Below, in pieces: positions 19,001 to 33,438 of a stretch of 64,000 bases of DNA. The notes below the pieces were generated by a model. The model did no database searches. It saw only the letters and a list, made by a program, of their open reading frames with translations, and was not told where the DNA came from. Position 1 is the stretch's first letter; each line of letters begins with the position of its first letter. The translations under genes and the position numbers were made by a program. This DNA is from Antedon mediterranea (taxonomy: Eukaryota > Echinodermata > Crinoidea > Comatulida > Antedonidae), in the NCBI RefSeq assembly GCF_964355755.1, contig NC_092677.1:21672101-21736100 (forward strand), given 5' to 3'.

Positions 19001-22000
19001 AATATTCGTGGAGGTTCGAACCCACTACTGCGAGAACTCAAACCTGAGCATTACCCGATACGCCTCAAACCAGTAGATGACTGAAGAGCTGATAATACTC
19101 TATTTATATGAAATTAATAATAAATCAATGAAAAATAATGCCATGCAACTTTGTTTCTGATTTTAAAAGAGGTTCACTTGTTTAGGCCTGACATTTACAA
19201 CTCTCAAAATATCTCACTTTCAAAAACAATATTTATTTTAAATAAAAAAAAAAAAGAAACAAAATATCCCTAGAGGTTCGACCCACTACTCAGAGCACTC
19301 AAACCTGAGCATTACCCGTTACGCCACTAACCAGTAGATGACTGAAGAGCTGATAATAGTCTATTTATATGAAATGAATGATCAATCAATGAAAAATAAT
19401 GCCATGCAACTTTGTTTCTGATTTTAAAAAATATCCATTTGTTTAGGCCTGACATTCACAACCCTAAAAAATATCTCATTTTCAAAAAAAATATTTATTT
19501 TCAATAAGAAAAAAAGCAATATCCCTAGAGGTTCGAACCCACTACTGCGAGAACTCAAACCTGAGCATTACCCGTCACGCCTCAAACCAGTAGATGACTG
19601 AAGAGCTGCTAATACTCTATTTATATGAAATAAATAATAAATCAATGAAAAATAATGCCATGCAACTTTGTTTCTGATTTTAAAAAATGTCCACTTGTTT
19701 AGGCCTGACATTTACAACCCTCAAAATATCTCACTTTCAAAAACAATATTTATTTTCAATAAAAAAAAAAAAAAAAAAATATTCGTAGAGGTTCGAACCC
19801 ACTACTGAGAGAACTCAAACCTGAGCATTACCCGTTACGCCTCAAACCAGTAGATGACTGAAGAGCTGATAATACTCTATTTATATGAAATTAATAATAA
19901 ATCAATGAAAAATAATGCCATGCAACTTTGTTTCTGATTTTAAAAAAGGTTCACTTGTTTAGGCCTGACATTTACAACCCTCAAAATATCTCACTTTCAA
20001 AAACAATATTTATTTTAAATTAAAAAAAAAAAAGAAAAAAAATATCCGTAGAGGATCGAACCCACTAGTGAGAGCACTCAAACTTGAGCATTACCCGTTA
20101 CGCCACAAATCAGTAGATGACTGAAGAGCTGATAATACTCTATTTATATGAAATAAATAATAAATCAATGAAAAATAATGCCATGCAACTTTGTTTCTGA
20201 TTTTAAAAAAGGTCCACTTGTTTAGGCCTGACATTTACAACCCTCAAAATATCTCACTTTCAAAAACAATATTTATTTTCAATAAAAAAAAAAAAAAAAA
20301 AATATTCGGAGAGGTTCGAACCCACTACTGAGAGAACTCAAACCTGAGCATTATCCGTTACGCCACCAACCAGTAGGTGACTGAGGAGCTGATAATAGTC
20401 TATTTATATGAAATAAATGATCAATCAATGAAAAATAATGCCATGAAACTTTGTTTCTGATTTTAAAAAAGGTTCACTTGTTTTGGCCTGACATTTACAA
20501 CCCTCAAAATATCTCACTTTCAAAAACAATATTTTTTCAATTAAAAAAAAAAAAGAAATAAAATATCAGTAGAGGTTCGAACCCACTAGTGAGAGCACTC
20601 AAACTTGAGCATTACCCGTTACGCCACAAACCAGTAGATGACTGAAGAGCTGATAATAGTCTATTTATATGAAATGAATGATCAATCAATGAAAAATAAT
20701 GCCATGCAACTTTGTTTCTGATTTTAAAAAAGGTCCACTTGTTTAGGCCTGACATTTACAACCCTCAAAATATCTCACTTTCAAAAACAATATTTATTTT
20801 CAATAAAAAAAAAAAAAAAAAAAATATTCGTAGAGGTTCGAACCCACTACTGAGAGAACTCAAACCTGAGCATTATCCGTTACGCCACCAACCAGTAGGT
20901 GACTGAGGAGCTGATAATAGTCTATTTATATGAAATAAATGATCAATCAATGAAAAATAATGCCATGAAACTTTGTTTCTGATTTTAAAAAAGGTTCACT
21001 TGTTTTGGCCTGACATTTACAACCCTCAAAATATCTCACTTTCAAAAACAATATTTTTTCAATTAAAAAAAAAAAAGAAATAAAATATCAGTAGAGGTTC
21101 GAACCCACTAGTGAGAGCACTCAAACTTGAGCATTACCCGTTACGCCACAAACCAGTAGATGACTGAAGAGCTGATAATAGTCTATTTATATGAAATGAA
21201 TGATCAATCAATGAAAAATAATGCCATGCAACTTTGTTTCTGATTTTAAAAAAGGTTCACTTGTTTAGGCCTGATATTTACAACCCTCAAAATATCTCAC
21301 TTTCAAAAACCATATTTATTTTCAATTTAAAAAAAGAAGAAAAAAAATATCCCTAGAGGTTCGACCCACTACTCAGAGCACTCAAACCTGAGCATTACCC
21401 GTTAGGCCACAAACCAGTAGATGAATGAAGAGCTGATAATAGTCTATTTATATGAAATGAATGATCAATCAATGAAAATAATGCCATGCAACTTTGTTTC
21501 TGATTTTAAAAAAGGTCCACTTGTTTAGGCCTGACATTTACAACCCTCAAAATATCTCACTTTCAAAAACAATATTTATTTTCAATTAAAAAAAAAAGAA
21601 AAAAAATATCCCTAGAGGTTCGACCCACTACTCAGAGCACTCAAACCTGAGCATTACTCGTTACGCCACAAACCAGTAGATGACTGAAGAGCTGGTAATA
21701 GTCTATTTATATGAAATGAATTATCAATCAATGAAAAATAATGCCATGCAACTTTGTTTCTGATTTTAAAAAAGATCCATTTGTTTAGGCCTGACATTTA
21801 CAACCCTAAAAAATATCTCATTTTCAAAAAAAATATTTATTTTCAATAAGAAAAAAAAAAGCAATATCCCTAGAGGTTGGAACCCGCTACTTAGAGCACT
21901 CAAACCTGGGTATTACCCGTTACGCCACAAACCAGTAGATGACTGAAGAGCTGATAATAGTCTATTTATATGAAATGAATGATCAATCAATGAAAAATAA

Positions 22001-23310
22001 TGCCATGCAACTTTGTTTCTGATTTTAAAAAAGGTCCACTTGTTTAGGCCTGACATTTACAACCCTCAAAATATCTCACTTTCAAAAACCATATTTATTT
22101 TCAATTTAAAAAAAAAAGAAAAAAAATATCCCTAGAGGTTCGACCCACTACTCAGAGCACTCAAAACTGAGCATTACCCGTTACGCCACAAACCAGTAGA
22201 TGACTGAAGAGCTGATAATAGTCTATTTATATGAAATAAATGATCAATCAATGAAAAATAATGCCATGCAACTTTGTTTCTGATTTAAAAAAAGGTTCAC
22301 TTGTTTAGGCCTGACATTTACAACCCTAAAAATATCTCACTTTCAAAAACAATATTTATTTTCAATTTAAAAAAAAAAAATCTAGAGGTTCGAACCCACT
22401 ACTGAGAGAACTCAAACCTGAGCATTATCCGTTACGCCACCAACCAGTAGGTGACTGAGGAGCTGATAATAGTCTATTTATATGAAATGAATGATCAATC
22501 AATGAAAAATAATGCCATGCAACTTTGTTTCTGATTTTAAAAAAGGTTCACTTGTTTTGGCCTGACATTTACAACCCTCAAAATATCTCACTTTCAAAAA
22601 CAATATTTTTTCAATTAAAAAAAAAAAAGAAATAAAATATCAGTAGAGGTTCGAACCCACTAGTGAGAGCACTCAAACTTGAGCATTACCCATTACGCCA
22701 CAAAAAAATAGATGACTGAAGAGCTGACAATACTCTATTTATATGAAATAAATAATAAATCAATGAAAAATAATGCCATGCAACTTTGTTTCTGATTTTT
22801 AAAAAGGTCCACTTGTTTAGGCCTGACATTTACAACCCTCAAACTATCTCACTTTCAAAAACCATATTTATTTTAAATTTAAAAAAAAAAAGAAAAAAAA
22901 TATTCGTAGAGGTTCGAACCCACCACTGCGAGAACTCAAACCTGAGCACTACCAGTTACGCTACAAACCAGTAGATGACTGAAGAGCTGATAATAGTCTA
23001 TTTATATGAAATTAATAATAAATCAATGAAAAATAATGCCATGCAACTTTCTTTCTGATTTTAAAAAAGGTTCACTTGTTTAGGCCTGACATTTACAACC
23101 CTCAAAATATCTTACTTTCAAAAACAATATTTATTTAAAAAAAAAAAAAAAAAGAAACAAAATCTCCGTAGAGGTTCGAACCCACCAGTGAGAGAACTCA
23201 AACTTGAGCATTACCCGTTACGCCACAAACCAGTAGATGACTGAAAAGCTGATAATACTCTATTTATATGAAATAAATAATAAATCAATGAAAAATAATG
23301 CCATGCAACT
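16031..23310. repeat. Satellite block: about 28 monomers, left copy of a 7.28-kb spaced duplication
   Basis: Order is A (16031), I' with aaactatctc (16292), B' with ctttctttctg (about 16553), A (16812), H' with gtataggcc (17073), L, A with gatgaatgaag, B, C, I, A, C with ttcgtggagg (18890), a B/A hybrid, K' (19414), C, B, the C/H-L pair twice (20191-21233), A, A, K, A, H', L, I' (22786), B' (23048). The string 16031 to about 17925 matches 23311 to about 25205 marker for marker. No gene is present. Confidence 0.92.
20191..21233. repeat. Tandem duplicated dimer C/H-L
   Basis: The unit is a hybrid monomer (C left half with tattcg, H' right half with attatccg and ccaccaacc) plus an L monomer. 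Copies start at 20191 and 20712, a period of 521 bp. The copies differ by few bases, for example tattcggagagg in the first and tattcgtagagg in the second. Confidence 0.82.
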
Positions 23311-26300
23311 TTGTTTCTGATTTTAAAAAAGGTCCACTTGTTTAGGCCTGACATTTACAACCCTCAAAATATCTCACTTTCAAAAACCATATTTATTTTC
23401 AATTTAAAAAAAAAAGAAAAAAATATCCCTAGAGGTTCGACCCACTACTCAGAGCACTCAAAACTGAGCATTACCCGTTACGCCACAAACCAGTAGATGA
23501 CTGAAGAGCTGATAATAGTCTATTTATATGAAATGAATGATCAATCAATGAAAAATAATGCCATGCAACTTTGTTTCTGATTTAAAAAAAGGTCCACTTG
23601 TTTAGGCCTGACATTTACAACCCTCAAACTATCTCACTTTCAAAAACCATATTTATTTTAAATTTAAAAAAAAAAGAAAAAAAATATTCGTAGAGGTTCG
23701 AAACCACCACTGCGAGAACTCAAACCTGAGCACTACCAGTTACGCTACAAACCAGTAGATGACTGAAGAGCTGATAATAGTCTATTTATATGAAATTAAT
23801 AATAAATCAATGAAAAATAATGCCATGCAACTTTCTTTCTGATTTTAAAAAAGGTTCACTTGTTTAGGCCTGACATTTACAACCCTCAAAATATCTCACT
23901 TTCAAAAACAATATTTATTTAAAAAAACAAAAAAAAAAACAAAATCTTCGTAGAGGTTCGAACCCACTAGTGAGAGAACTCAAACTTGAGCATTACCCGT
24001 TACGCCACAAACCAGTAGATGACTGAAGAGCTTATAATACTCTATTTATATGAAATAAATAATAAATCAATGAAAAATAATGCCATGCAACTTTGTTTCT
24101 GATTTTAAAAAAGGTCCACTTGTTTAGGCCTGACATTTACAACCCTCAAAATATCTCACTTTAAAAAACCATATTTATTTTCAATTTAAAAAAAAAAGAA
24201 AAAAATATCCCTAGAGGTTCGACCCACTACTCAGAGCACTCAAAACTGAGCATTACCCGTTACGCCACAAACCAGTAGATGACTGAAGAGCTGATAATAG
24301 TCTATTTATATGAAATGAATGATCAATCAATGAAAAATAATGCCATGCAACTTTGTTTCTGATTTAAAAAAAGGTTCACTTGTATAGGCCTGACATTTAC
24401 AACCCTAAAAATATCTCACTTTCAAAAACAATATTTATTTTCAATTTTAAAAAAAAAATCCCTAGAGGTTCGAACCCACTACTGAGAGAACTCAAACCTG
24501 AGAATTATCCGTTACGCCACCAACCAGTAGGTGACTGAGGAGCTGATAATAGTCTATTTATATGAAATGAATGATCAATCAATGAAAAATAATGCCATGC
24601 AACTTTGTTTCTGATTTTAAAAAAGGTTCACTTGTTTTGGCCTGACATTTACAACCCTCAAAATATCTCACTTTCAAAAACAATATTTTTTCAATTAAAA
24701 AAAAAAAAGAAATAAAATATCAGTAGAGGTTCGAACCCACTAGTGAGAGCACTCAAACTTGAGCATTACCCGTTACGCCACAAACCAGTAGATGACTGAA
24801 TAGCTGATAATAGTCTATTTATATGAAATGAATGATCAATCAATGAAAAATAATGCCATGCAACTTTGTTTCTGATTTTAAAAAAGGTTCACTTGTTTAG
24901 GCCTGATATTTACAACCCTCAAAATATCTCACTTTCAAAAACCATATTTATTTTCAATTTTAAAAAAAAAGAAAAAAAATATCCCTAGAGGTTCGACCCA
25001 CTACTCAGAGCACTCAAACCTGAGCATTACCCGTTACGCCACAAACCAGTAGATGAATGAAGAGCTGATAATAGTCTATTTATATGAAATGAATGATCAA
25101 TCAATGAAAATAATGCCATGCAACTTTGTTTCTGATTTTAAAAAAGGTCCACTTGTTTAGGCCTGACATTTACAACCCTCAAAATATCTCACTTTCAAAA
25201 ACAATATTTATTTTCAATTAAAAAAAAAGAAAAAAAATATTCGTAGAGGTTCGAACCCACTACTGCGAGAACTCAAACCTGAGCACTACCGGTTACGCCA
25301 CAAACCAGTAGATGACTGAAGAGCTGATAACAGTCTATTTATTTGAAATGAATGATCCATCAATGTAAAATGATGTTATGCAACTTTGTTTCTGATTTTA
25401 AAAAAAGGTCCACTTGGTTAGGCTTGACATTTAAAACCCTCAAAATATCTCACTTTCAAAAACCATATTTATTTTCAATTTAAAAAAAAAGAAAAAAAAT
25501 ATCCCTTGAGGTTCGACCCACTACTCAGAGCACTCAAACCTGAGCATTACCCGTTACGCCACAAACCAGTAGATGACTGAAGAGCTGATAATAGTCTATT
25601 TATATGAAATGAATTATCAATCAATGAAAAATAATGCCATGTAACTTTGTTTCTGATTTTAAAAAAGGTCCACTTGTTTAGGCCTGACATTTACAACCCT
25701 CAAAATATCTCACTTTCAAAAACAATATTTATTTTCAATAAAAAAAAAAAAAAAAAAATATTCGTAGAGGTTCGAACCCACTACTGCGAGAACTCAAACC
25801 TGAGCATTACCCGTTACGCCTGAAACCAGTAGATGACTGAAGAGCTGATAATACTCTATTTATATGAAATGAATAATAAATCAATGAAAAATAATGCCAT
25901 GCAACTTAGTTTCTGATTTTAAAAAAGGTTCACTTGTTTAGGCCTGACATTTACAACCCTCAAAATATCTCACTTTCAAAAACAATATTTATTTTAAATA
26001 AAAAAAAAAAAAAATATCCGTAGAGGTTCGAACCCACTAGTGAGAGCACTAAAACTTGAGCATTACCCGTTACGCCACAAACCAGTAGATAACTGAAGAG
26101 CTGATAATAGTCTATTTATATGAAATGAATGATCAATCAATGAAAAATAATGCCATGCAACTTTGTTTCTCATTTTAAAAAAGGTCCACTTGTTTAGGCC
26201 TGACATTTACAACCCTCAAAATATCTCACTTTCAAAAACAATATTTTTTTTTCAATAAAAAAAAAAAGAAAAAAAATATTCGTAGAGGTTCGAACCCACT

Positions 26301-29300
26301 ACTGCGAGAACTCAAACCTGAGCATTACCCGTTACGCCTCAAACCAGTAGATGACTGAAGAGCTGATAATACTCTATTTATATGAAATTAATAATAAATC
26401 AATGAAAAATAATGCCATGCAACTTTGTTTCTGATTTTAAAAAAGGTTCACTTGTTTAGGCCTGACATTTACAACCCTCAAAATATCTCACTTTCAAAAA
26501 CAATATTTATTTTAAATAAAAAAAAAAAGAAACAAAATATCCCTAGAGGTTCGACCCACTACTCAGAGCACTCAAACCTGAGCATTACCCGTTACGCCAC
26601 AAACCAGTAGATGACTGAAGAGCTGATAATAGTCTATTTATATGAAATGAATGATCAATCAATGAAAAATAATGCCATGCAACTTTGTTTCTGATTTTAA
26701 AAAATATCCATTTGTTTAGGCCTGACATTCACAACCCTAAAAAATATCTCATTTTCAAAAAAAATATTTATTTTCAATAAGGAAAAAAAAAGCAATATCC
26801 CTAGAGGTTCGAACCCACTACTGCGAGAACTCAAACCTGAGCATTACCCGTTACGCCTCAAACCAGTAGATGACTGAAGAGCTGATAATACTCTATTTAT
26901 ATGAAATTAATAATAAATCAATGAAAAATAATGCCATGCAACTTTGTTTCTGATTTTAAAAAAGGTTCACTTGTTTAGGCCTGACATTTACAACCCTCAA
27001 AATATCTCACTTTCAAAAACAATATTTATTTTAAATAAAAAAAAAAAAAAGAAACAAAATATCCGTAGAGGATCGAACCCACTAGTGAGAGCACTCAAAC
27101 TTGAGCATTACCCGTTACGCCACAAACCAGTAGATAACTGAAGAGCTGATAATAGTCTATTTATATGAAATGAATGATCAATGAATGAAAAATAATGCCA
27201 TGCAACTTTGTTTCTGATTTTAAAAAAGGTCCAGTTGTTTAGGCCTGACATTTACAACCCTCAAAATATCTCACTTTCAAAAACAATATTTTTTTCAATA
27301 AAAAAAAAAAAGAAAAAAAATATTCGTAGAGGTTCAAACCCACTACTGCGAGAACTCAAACCTGAGCATTACCCGTTACGCCTCAAACCAGTAGATGACT
27401 GAAGAGCTGATAATACTCTATTTATATGAAATTAATAATAAATCAATGAAAAATGATGCAATGCAACTTTGTTTCTGATTTTAAAAAAGGTTCACTTGTT
27501 TAGGCCTGACATTTACAACCCTCAAAATATCTCACTTTCAAAAACAATATTTATTTTAAATAAAAAAAAAAGAAACAAAATACCCGTAGAGGTTCGAACC
27601 CACTAGTGAGAGCACTCAAATTTGAGCATTATCCGTTACGCCACAAACCAGTAGATGACTGAAGAGCTGACAATACTCTATTTATATGAAATAAATAATA
27701 AATCAATGAAAAATAATGCCATGCAACTTTGTTTCTGATTTGTTTAGGCCTGAAATTTACAACCCTCAAAATATCTCATTTTCAAAAACCATATTTATTT
27801 TCAATTTAAAAAAAAAAGAAAAAAAAAATCCCTAGAGGTTCGACCCACTACTCAGAGCACTCAAACCTGAGCATTACCCGTTACGCCACAAACCAGTAGA
27901 TGACTGAAGAGCTGATAATAGTCTATTTATATGAAATGAATGATCAATCAATGAAAAATAATGCCATGCTACTTTGTTTCTGATTTTAAAAAATATCCAT
28001 TTGTTTAGGCCTGACATTTACAACCCTAAAAAATATCTCATTTTCAAAAAAAATATTTATTTTCAATAAGAAAAAAAAAGGCAATATCCCTAGAGGTTCG
28101 AACCCACTACTGCGAGAACTCAAACCTGAGCATTACCCGTTACGCCTCAAACCAGTAGATGACTGAAGAGCTGATAATACTCTATTTATATGAAATTAAT
28201 AATAAATCAATGAAAAATAATGCCATGCAACTTTGTTTCTGATTTTAAAAAAGGTCCACTTGTTTAGGCCTGACATTTACAACCCTCAAAATATCTCCCT
28301 TTCAAAAACCATATTTATTTTCAATTTAAAAAAAAAAGAAAAAAAATATCCCTAGAGGTTCGACCCACTACTCAGAGCACTCAAAATTGAGCATTACCCG
28401 TTACGCCACAAACCAGTAGATGACTGAAGAGCTGATAATAGTCTATTTATATGAAATGAATGATCAATCAATGAAAAATAATGCCATGCAACTTTGTTTC
28501 TGATTTAAAAAAAGGTTCACTTGTTTTGGCCTGACATTTACAACCCTCAAAATATCTCACTTTCAAAAACAATATTTTTTCAATTAAAAAAAAAAGAAAT
28601 AAAATATCAGTAGAGGTTTGAACCCACTAGTGAGAGCACTCAAACTTGGGCATTACCCGCTACGCCACAAACCAGTAGATGACTGAAGAGCTGATAATAC
28701 TCTATTTATATGAAATAAATAATAAATCAATGAAAAATAATGCCATGCAACTTTGTTTCTGATTTTAAAAAAGGTTCATTTGTTTAGGCCTGTCATTTAC
28801 AACCCTCAAAATATCTCACCTTAAAAAAAAATATTTATTTTCAATAAAAAAAAAAGAAAAGAAAAATCCCTAGAGGTTCGAACCCATTACTGCGAGCACT
28901 CACACTTGAGCATTACCCGTTACGCCTCAAACCAGTAGATGACTGAAGAGCTGATAATACTCTATTTATATGAAATGAATAATAAATCAATGAAAAATAA
29001 TGCCATACAACTTTGTTTCTGATTTTAAAAAAGGTTCACTTGTTTAGGCCTAACATTTACAACCCTCAAAATATCTCACCTTCAAAAACAATATTTATTT
29101 TCAAATAAAAAAAAAAGAAAAAAAATATCCCTAGAAGTTCGAACCCACTATTGAAATCACTCAAACCTGAGCATTAACCGTTCGCCGCAAACCATTTTAT
29201 GACTGAAGAGCTGATAATAGTCTATTTATATGAAATGGATGATCAATCAATGAAAAATAATGCCATGCAACTTTGTTTCTGATTTTAAAAAAGGTTCACT

Positions 29301-30318
29301 TGTTTAGGCCTGACATTTACAACCCTCAAAATATCTCAATTTCAAAAACAATATTTATTTTAAATAAAAAAAAAAAAGAAACAAAATATCCGTAGAGGTT
29401 CGAACCCACTAGTGAGAGCACTCAAACTTGAGCATTACCCGTTACGCCACAAACCAGTAGATGACTGAAGAGCTGACAATACTCTATTTATATGAAATGA
29501 ATGATCAATCAATGAAAAATAATGCCATTCAACTTTGTTTCTGATTTTAAAAAAGGTCCACTTGTTTAGGCCTGTCATTTACAACCCTCAAAATATCTCA
29601 CCTTCAAAAAAAATATTTATTTTCAATAAAAAAAAAAAGAAAAGAAATATCCCTAGAGGTTCGACCCCACTACTGCGAGCACTCAAACTTGAGCATTACC
29701 CGTTACGCCTCAAACCAGTAGATGACTGAAGAGCTGATAATACTCTATTTATATGAAATGAATAATAAATCAATGAAAAATAATGCCATGCAACTTTGTT
29801 TCTGATTTAAAAAAAGGTTCACTTGTTTAGGCCTGACATTTACAACCCTCAAAATATCTCACTTTCAAAAACAATATTTATTTTAAATAAAAAAAAAAAA
29901 AAGAAACAAAATATCCGTAGAGGATCGAACCCACTAGTGAGAGCACTCAAACTTGAGCATTACCCGTTACGCCACAAACCAGTAGATGACTGAAGAGCTG
30001 ATAATACTCTATTTATATGAAATAAATAATAAATCAATGAAAAATAATGCCATGCAACTTTGTTTCTGATTTTAAAAAAGGTCCACTTGTTTAGGCCTGA
30101 CATTTACAACCCTCAAAATATCTCACTTTCAAAAACAATATTTATTTTCAATAAAAAAAAAAAAAAAAAATATTCGTAGAGGTTCGAACCCACTACTGCG
30201 AGAACTCAAACCTGAGCATTACCCGTTACGCCTCAAACCAGTAGATGACTGAAGAGCTGATAATACTCTATTTATATGAAATTAATAATAAATCAATGAA
30301 AAATAATGCAATGCAACT
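23311..30318. repeat. Satellite block: right copy of the 7.28-kb duplication, then mixed monomers
   Basis: After the duplicated string (A, I', B', A, H', L, A to about 25205) come I, J, C, B, C, a B/A hybrid (26425), K', B (26944), C (27208) and B. A monomer near 27728 has lost about 17 bp of ttaaaaaaggtccact. Next are K' and A, then a copy of the L-D'-E-B-D string (about 28495-29801), B and C. An I'-B'-A trimer of about 787 bp is visible at 22786-24351 and partly at 49061-49846. Confidence 0.92.
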
Positions 30319-32134
30319 TTGTTTCTGATTTTAAAAAAGGTTCATTTGTTTAGGCCTGTCATTTACAACCCTCAAAATATCTCACCTTCAAAAAAAATAT
30401 TTATTTTCAATAAAAAAAAAAAAGAAAAGAAATATCCCTAGAGGTTCGAACCCACTACTGCGAGCACTCAAACTTGAGCATTACCCGTTACGCCTCAAAC
30501 CAGTAGATGACTGAAGAGCTGATAATACTCTATTTATATGAAATGAATAATAAATCAATGAAAAATAATGCCATGCAACTTTGTTTCTGATTTTAAAAAA
30601 GGTTCACTTGTTTAGGCCTGACATTTACAACCCTCAAAATATCTCACCTTCAAAAACAATATTTATTTTCAAATAAAAAAAAAAGAAAAAAAATATCCCT
30701 AGAAGTTCGAACCCACTATTGAAATCACTCAAACCTGAGCATTAACCGTTCGCCGCAAACCATTTTATGACTGAAGAGCTGCTAATAGTCTATTAATATG
30801 AAATAGATGATCAATCAATGAAAAATAATGCCATGCAACTTTGTTTCTGATTTTAAAAAACGTTCACTTGTTTAGGCCTGACAGTTGCAACCCTCAAAAT
30901 ATCTCACTTTCAAAAAAAATATTTATTTTCAATTAAAAAAAAAAGAAAAAAAAAATACCCGTATAGGTTCGAACCCACTACTGAGAGCACTCAAACCTGA
31001 GCATTACACGTTACGCCACAAACCAGTAGATTACTGAGGAGCTGATAATAGTCTATATATATGAAATGAATGATCAATCAATGAAAAATAATGCCATGTA
31101 ACTTTGTTTCTGATTGAAAAAAATGTTCACTTGTTTAGGCCTGACATTTACAACCCTCAAAATATCTCACTTTCAAAAACAATATTTATTTTCAAATAAA
31201 AAAAAAAAAAATATCCCTAGAAGTTCGAACCCACTATTGAAATCACTCAAAACTGAGCATTACCCGTTACGCCGCAAACCAGTATATAACTGAAGAGCTG
31301 ATAATAGTCTATTTATATGAAATGGATGATCAACCAATGAAAAATAATGCCATGCAACTTTGTTTCTGATTTTAAAAAAGATCCACTTGTTTAGGCCTGA
31401 CATTTACAACCCTCAAAATATCTCACTTTCAAAAACAATATTTATTTTCAATTTAAAAAAAAAAAAATCCCTAGAGGTTCGAACCCACTACTGAAAGCAC
31501 TCAAACCTGAGCATTATCCGTTACGCCACAAACCAGTAGATGACTGCGGAGCTGATAATAGTCCATTTATATGAAATGAATGATCAATCAATGAAAAATA
31601 ATGCCATGCAACTTTGTTTCTGATTTTAAAAAAGGTCCACTTGTTTAGGCCTGACATTTACAACCCTCAAAATATCTCGCTTTCAAAAACAATATTTATT
31701 TTCAATTAAAAAAAAAAGAAAAAAAATATTCGTAGAGGTTCGGACCCACTACTGCGAGAACTCAAACCTGAGCACTACCGGTTACGCCACAAACCAGTAG
31801 ATGACTGAAGAGCTGATAACAGTCTATTTATATGAAACGAATGATCCATCAATGTAAAATGATGTTATGCAACTTTGTTTCTGATTTTTAAAAAAGGTTC
31901 ACTTGGTTAGGCTTGACATTTAAAACCCTCAAAATATCTCACTTTCAAAAACCATATTTATTTTCAATTTAAAAAAAAGAAAAAAAATATCCCTTGAGGT
32001 TCGACCCACTCCTCACAGCACTCAATCCTGAGCATTACCCGCTACGCCACAAACCAGTAGATGACTGAAGAGCTGATAATAGTCTATTTATATGAAATGA
32101 ATTATCAATCAATGAAAAATAATGCCATGCAACT
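30319..32134. repeat. Full seven-monomer cassette D-E-F-G-H-I-J
   Basis: Starts are D 30319, E 30581, F 30841, G 31104, H 31360, I 31614 and J 31875, 1816 bp in all. This is the most complete version and the reference for shortened ones. It carries four kinds of B box: canonical (D, F, H), GAAC-TTC (E, G), GGTTCGGACC-like on the plus strand (I) and one base short (J). Confidence 0.85.
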
Positions 32135-33438
32135 TTGTTTCTGATTTTAAAAAAGGTCCACTTGTTTAGGCCTGACATTTACAACCCTCAAAATATCTCA
32201 CTTTCAAAAACCATATTTATTTTCAATTTAAAAAAAAAGAAAAAAAGTATCCCTAGAGGTTCGACCCACTACTCAGAGCACTCAAACCTGAGCATTACTC
32301 GTTACGCCACAAACCAGTAGATGACTGAAGAGCTGGTAATAGTCTATTTATATGAAATGAATTATCAATCAATGAAAAATAATGCCATGCAACTTTGTTT
32401 CTGATTTTAAAAAATTTCCATTTGTTTAGGCCTGACATTTACAACCCTAAAAAATATCTCATTTTCAAAAAAAATATTTATTTTCAATAAGAAAAAAAAA
32501 AGCAATATCCCTAGAGGTTGGAACCCGCTACTGAGAGCACTCAAACCTGGGTATTACCCGTTACGCCACAAACCAGTAGATAACTGAAGAGCTGATAATA
32601 GTCTATTTATATGAAATTAATGATCAATCAATGAAAAATAATGCCATGCAACTTTGTTTCAGATTTTAAAAAAGGTCCACTTGTTTAGGCCTGACATTTA
32701 CAACCCTCAAAATATCTCACTTTCAAAAACAATATTTTTTTCAATAAAAAAAAAAAAAGAAAACAAATATGCGTAGAGGTTCGAACCCACTACTGCGAGA
32801 ACTCAAACCTGAGCATTACCCGTTACGCCTCAAAGCAGTAGATGACTGAAGAGCTGATAATACTCTATTTATATGAAATTAATAATAAATCAATGAAAAA
32901 TAATGCCATGCAACTTTGTTTCTGATTTTAAAAAAGGTTCACTTGTTTAGGCCTGACATTTACAACCCTCAAAATATCTCACTTTCAAAAACAATATTTA
33001 TTTTAAATAAAAAAAAAAAAGAAACAAAATATCCGTAGAGGTTCGAACCCACTAGTGAGAGCACTCAAACTTGAGCATTACCCGTTACGCCACAAACCAG
33101 TAGATGACTGAAGAGCTGACAATACTCTATTTATATGAAATGAATGATCAATCAATGAAAAATAATGCCATGCAACTTTGTTTCTGATTTTAAAAAAGGT
33201 CCACTTGTTTAGGCCTGACATTTACAACCCTCAAAATATCTCACTTTCAAAAACAATATTTATTTTCAATTAAAAAAAAAAAAAAAAAAATATTCGTAGA
33301 GGTTCGAACCCACTACTGCGAGAACTCAAACCTGAGCATTACCCGTTACGCCTCAAACAAGTAGATGACTGAAGAGCTGATAATACTCTATTTATATGAA
33401 ATTAATAATAAATCAATGAAAAATAATGCAATGCAACT
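32135..33438. repeat. Satellite monomers between two D-J cassettes
   Basis: The five monomers are A (32135), K (near 32394), C with tatgcgtagagg (near 32657), B (near 32919) and C (near 33180). The A-K-C string after J is also present after J near 52179-52974. No gene is present. Confidence 0.88.
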
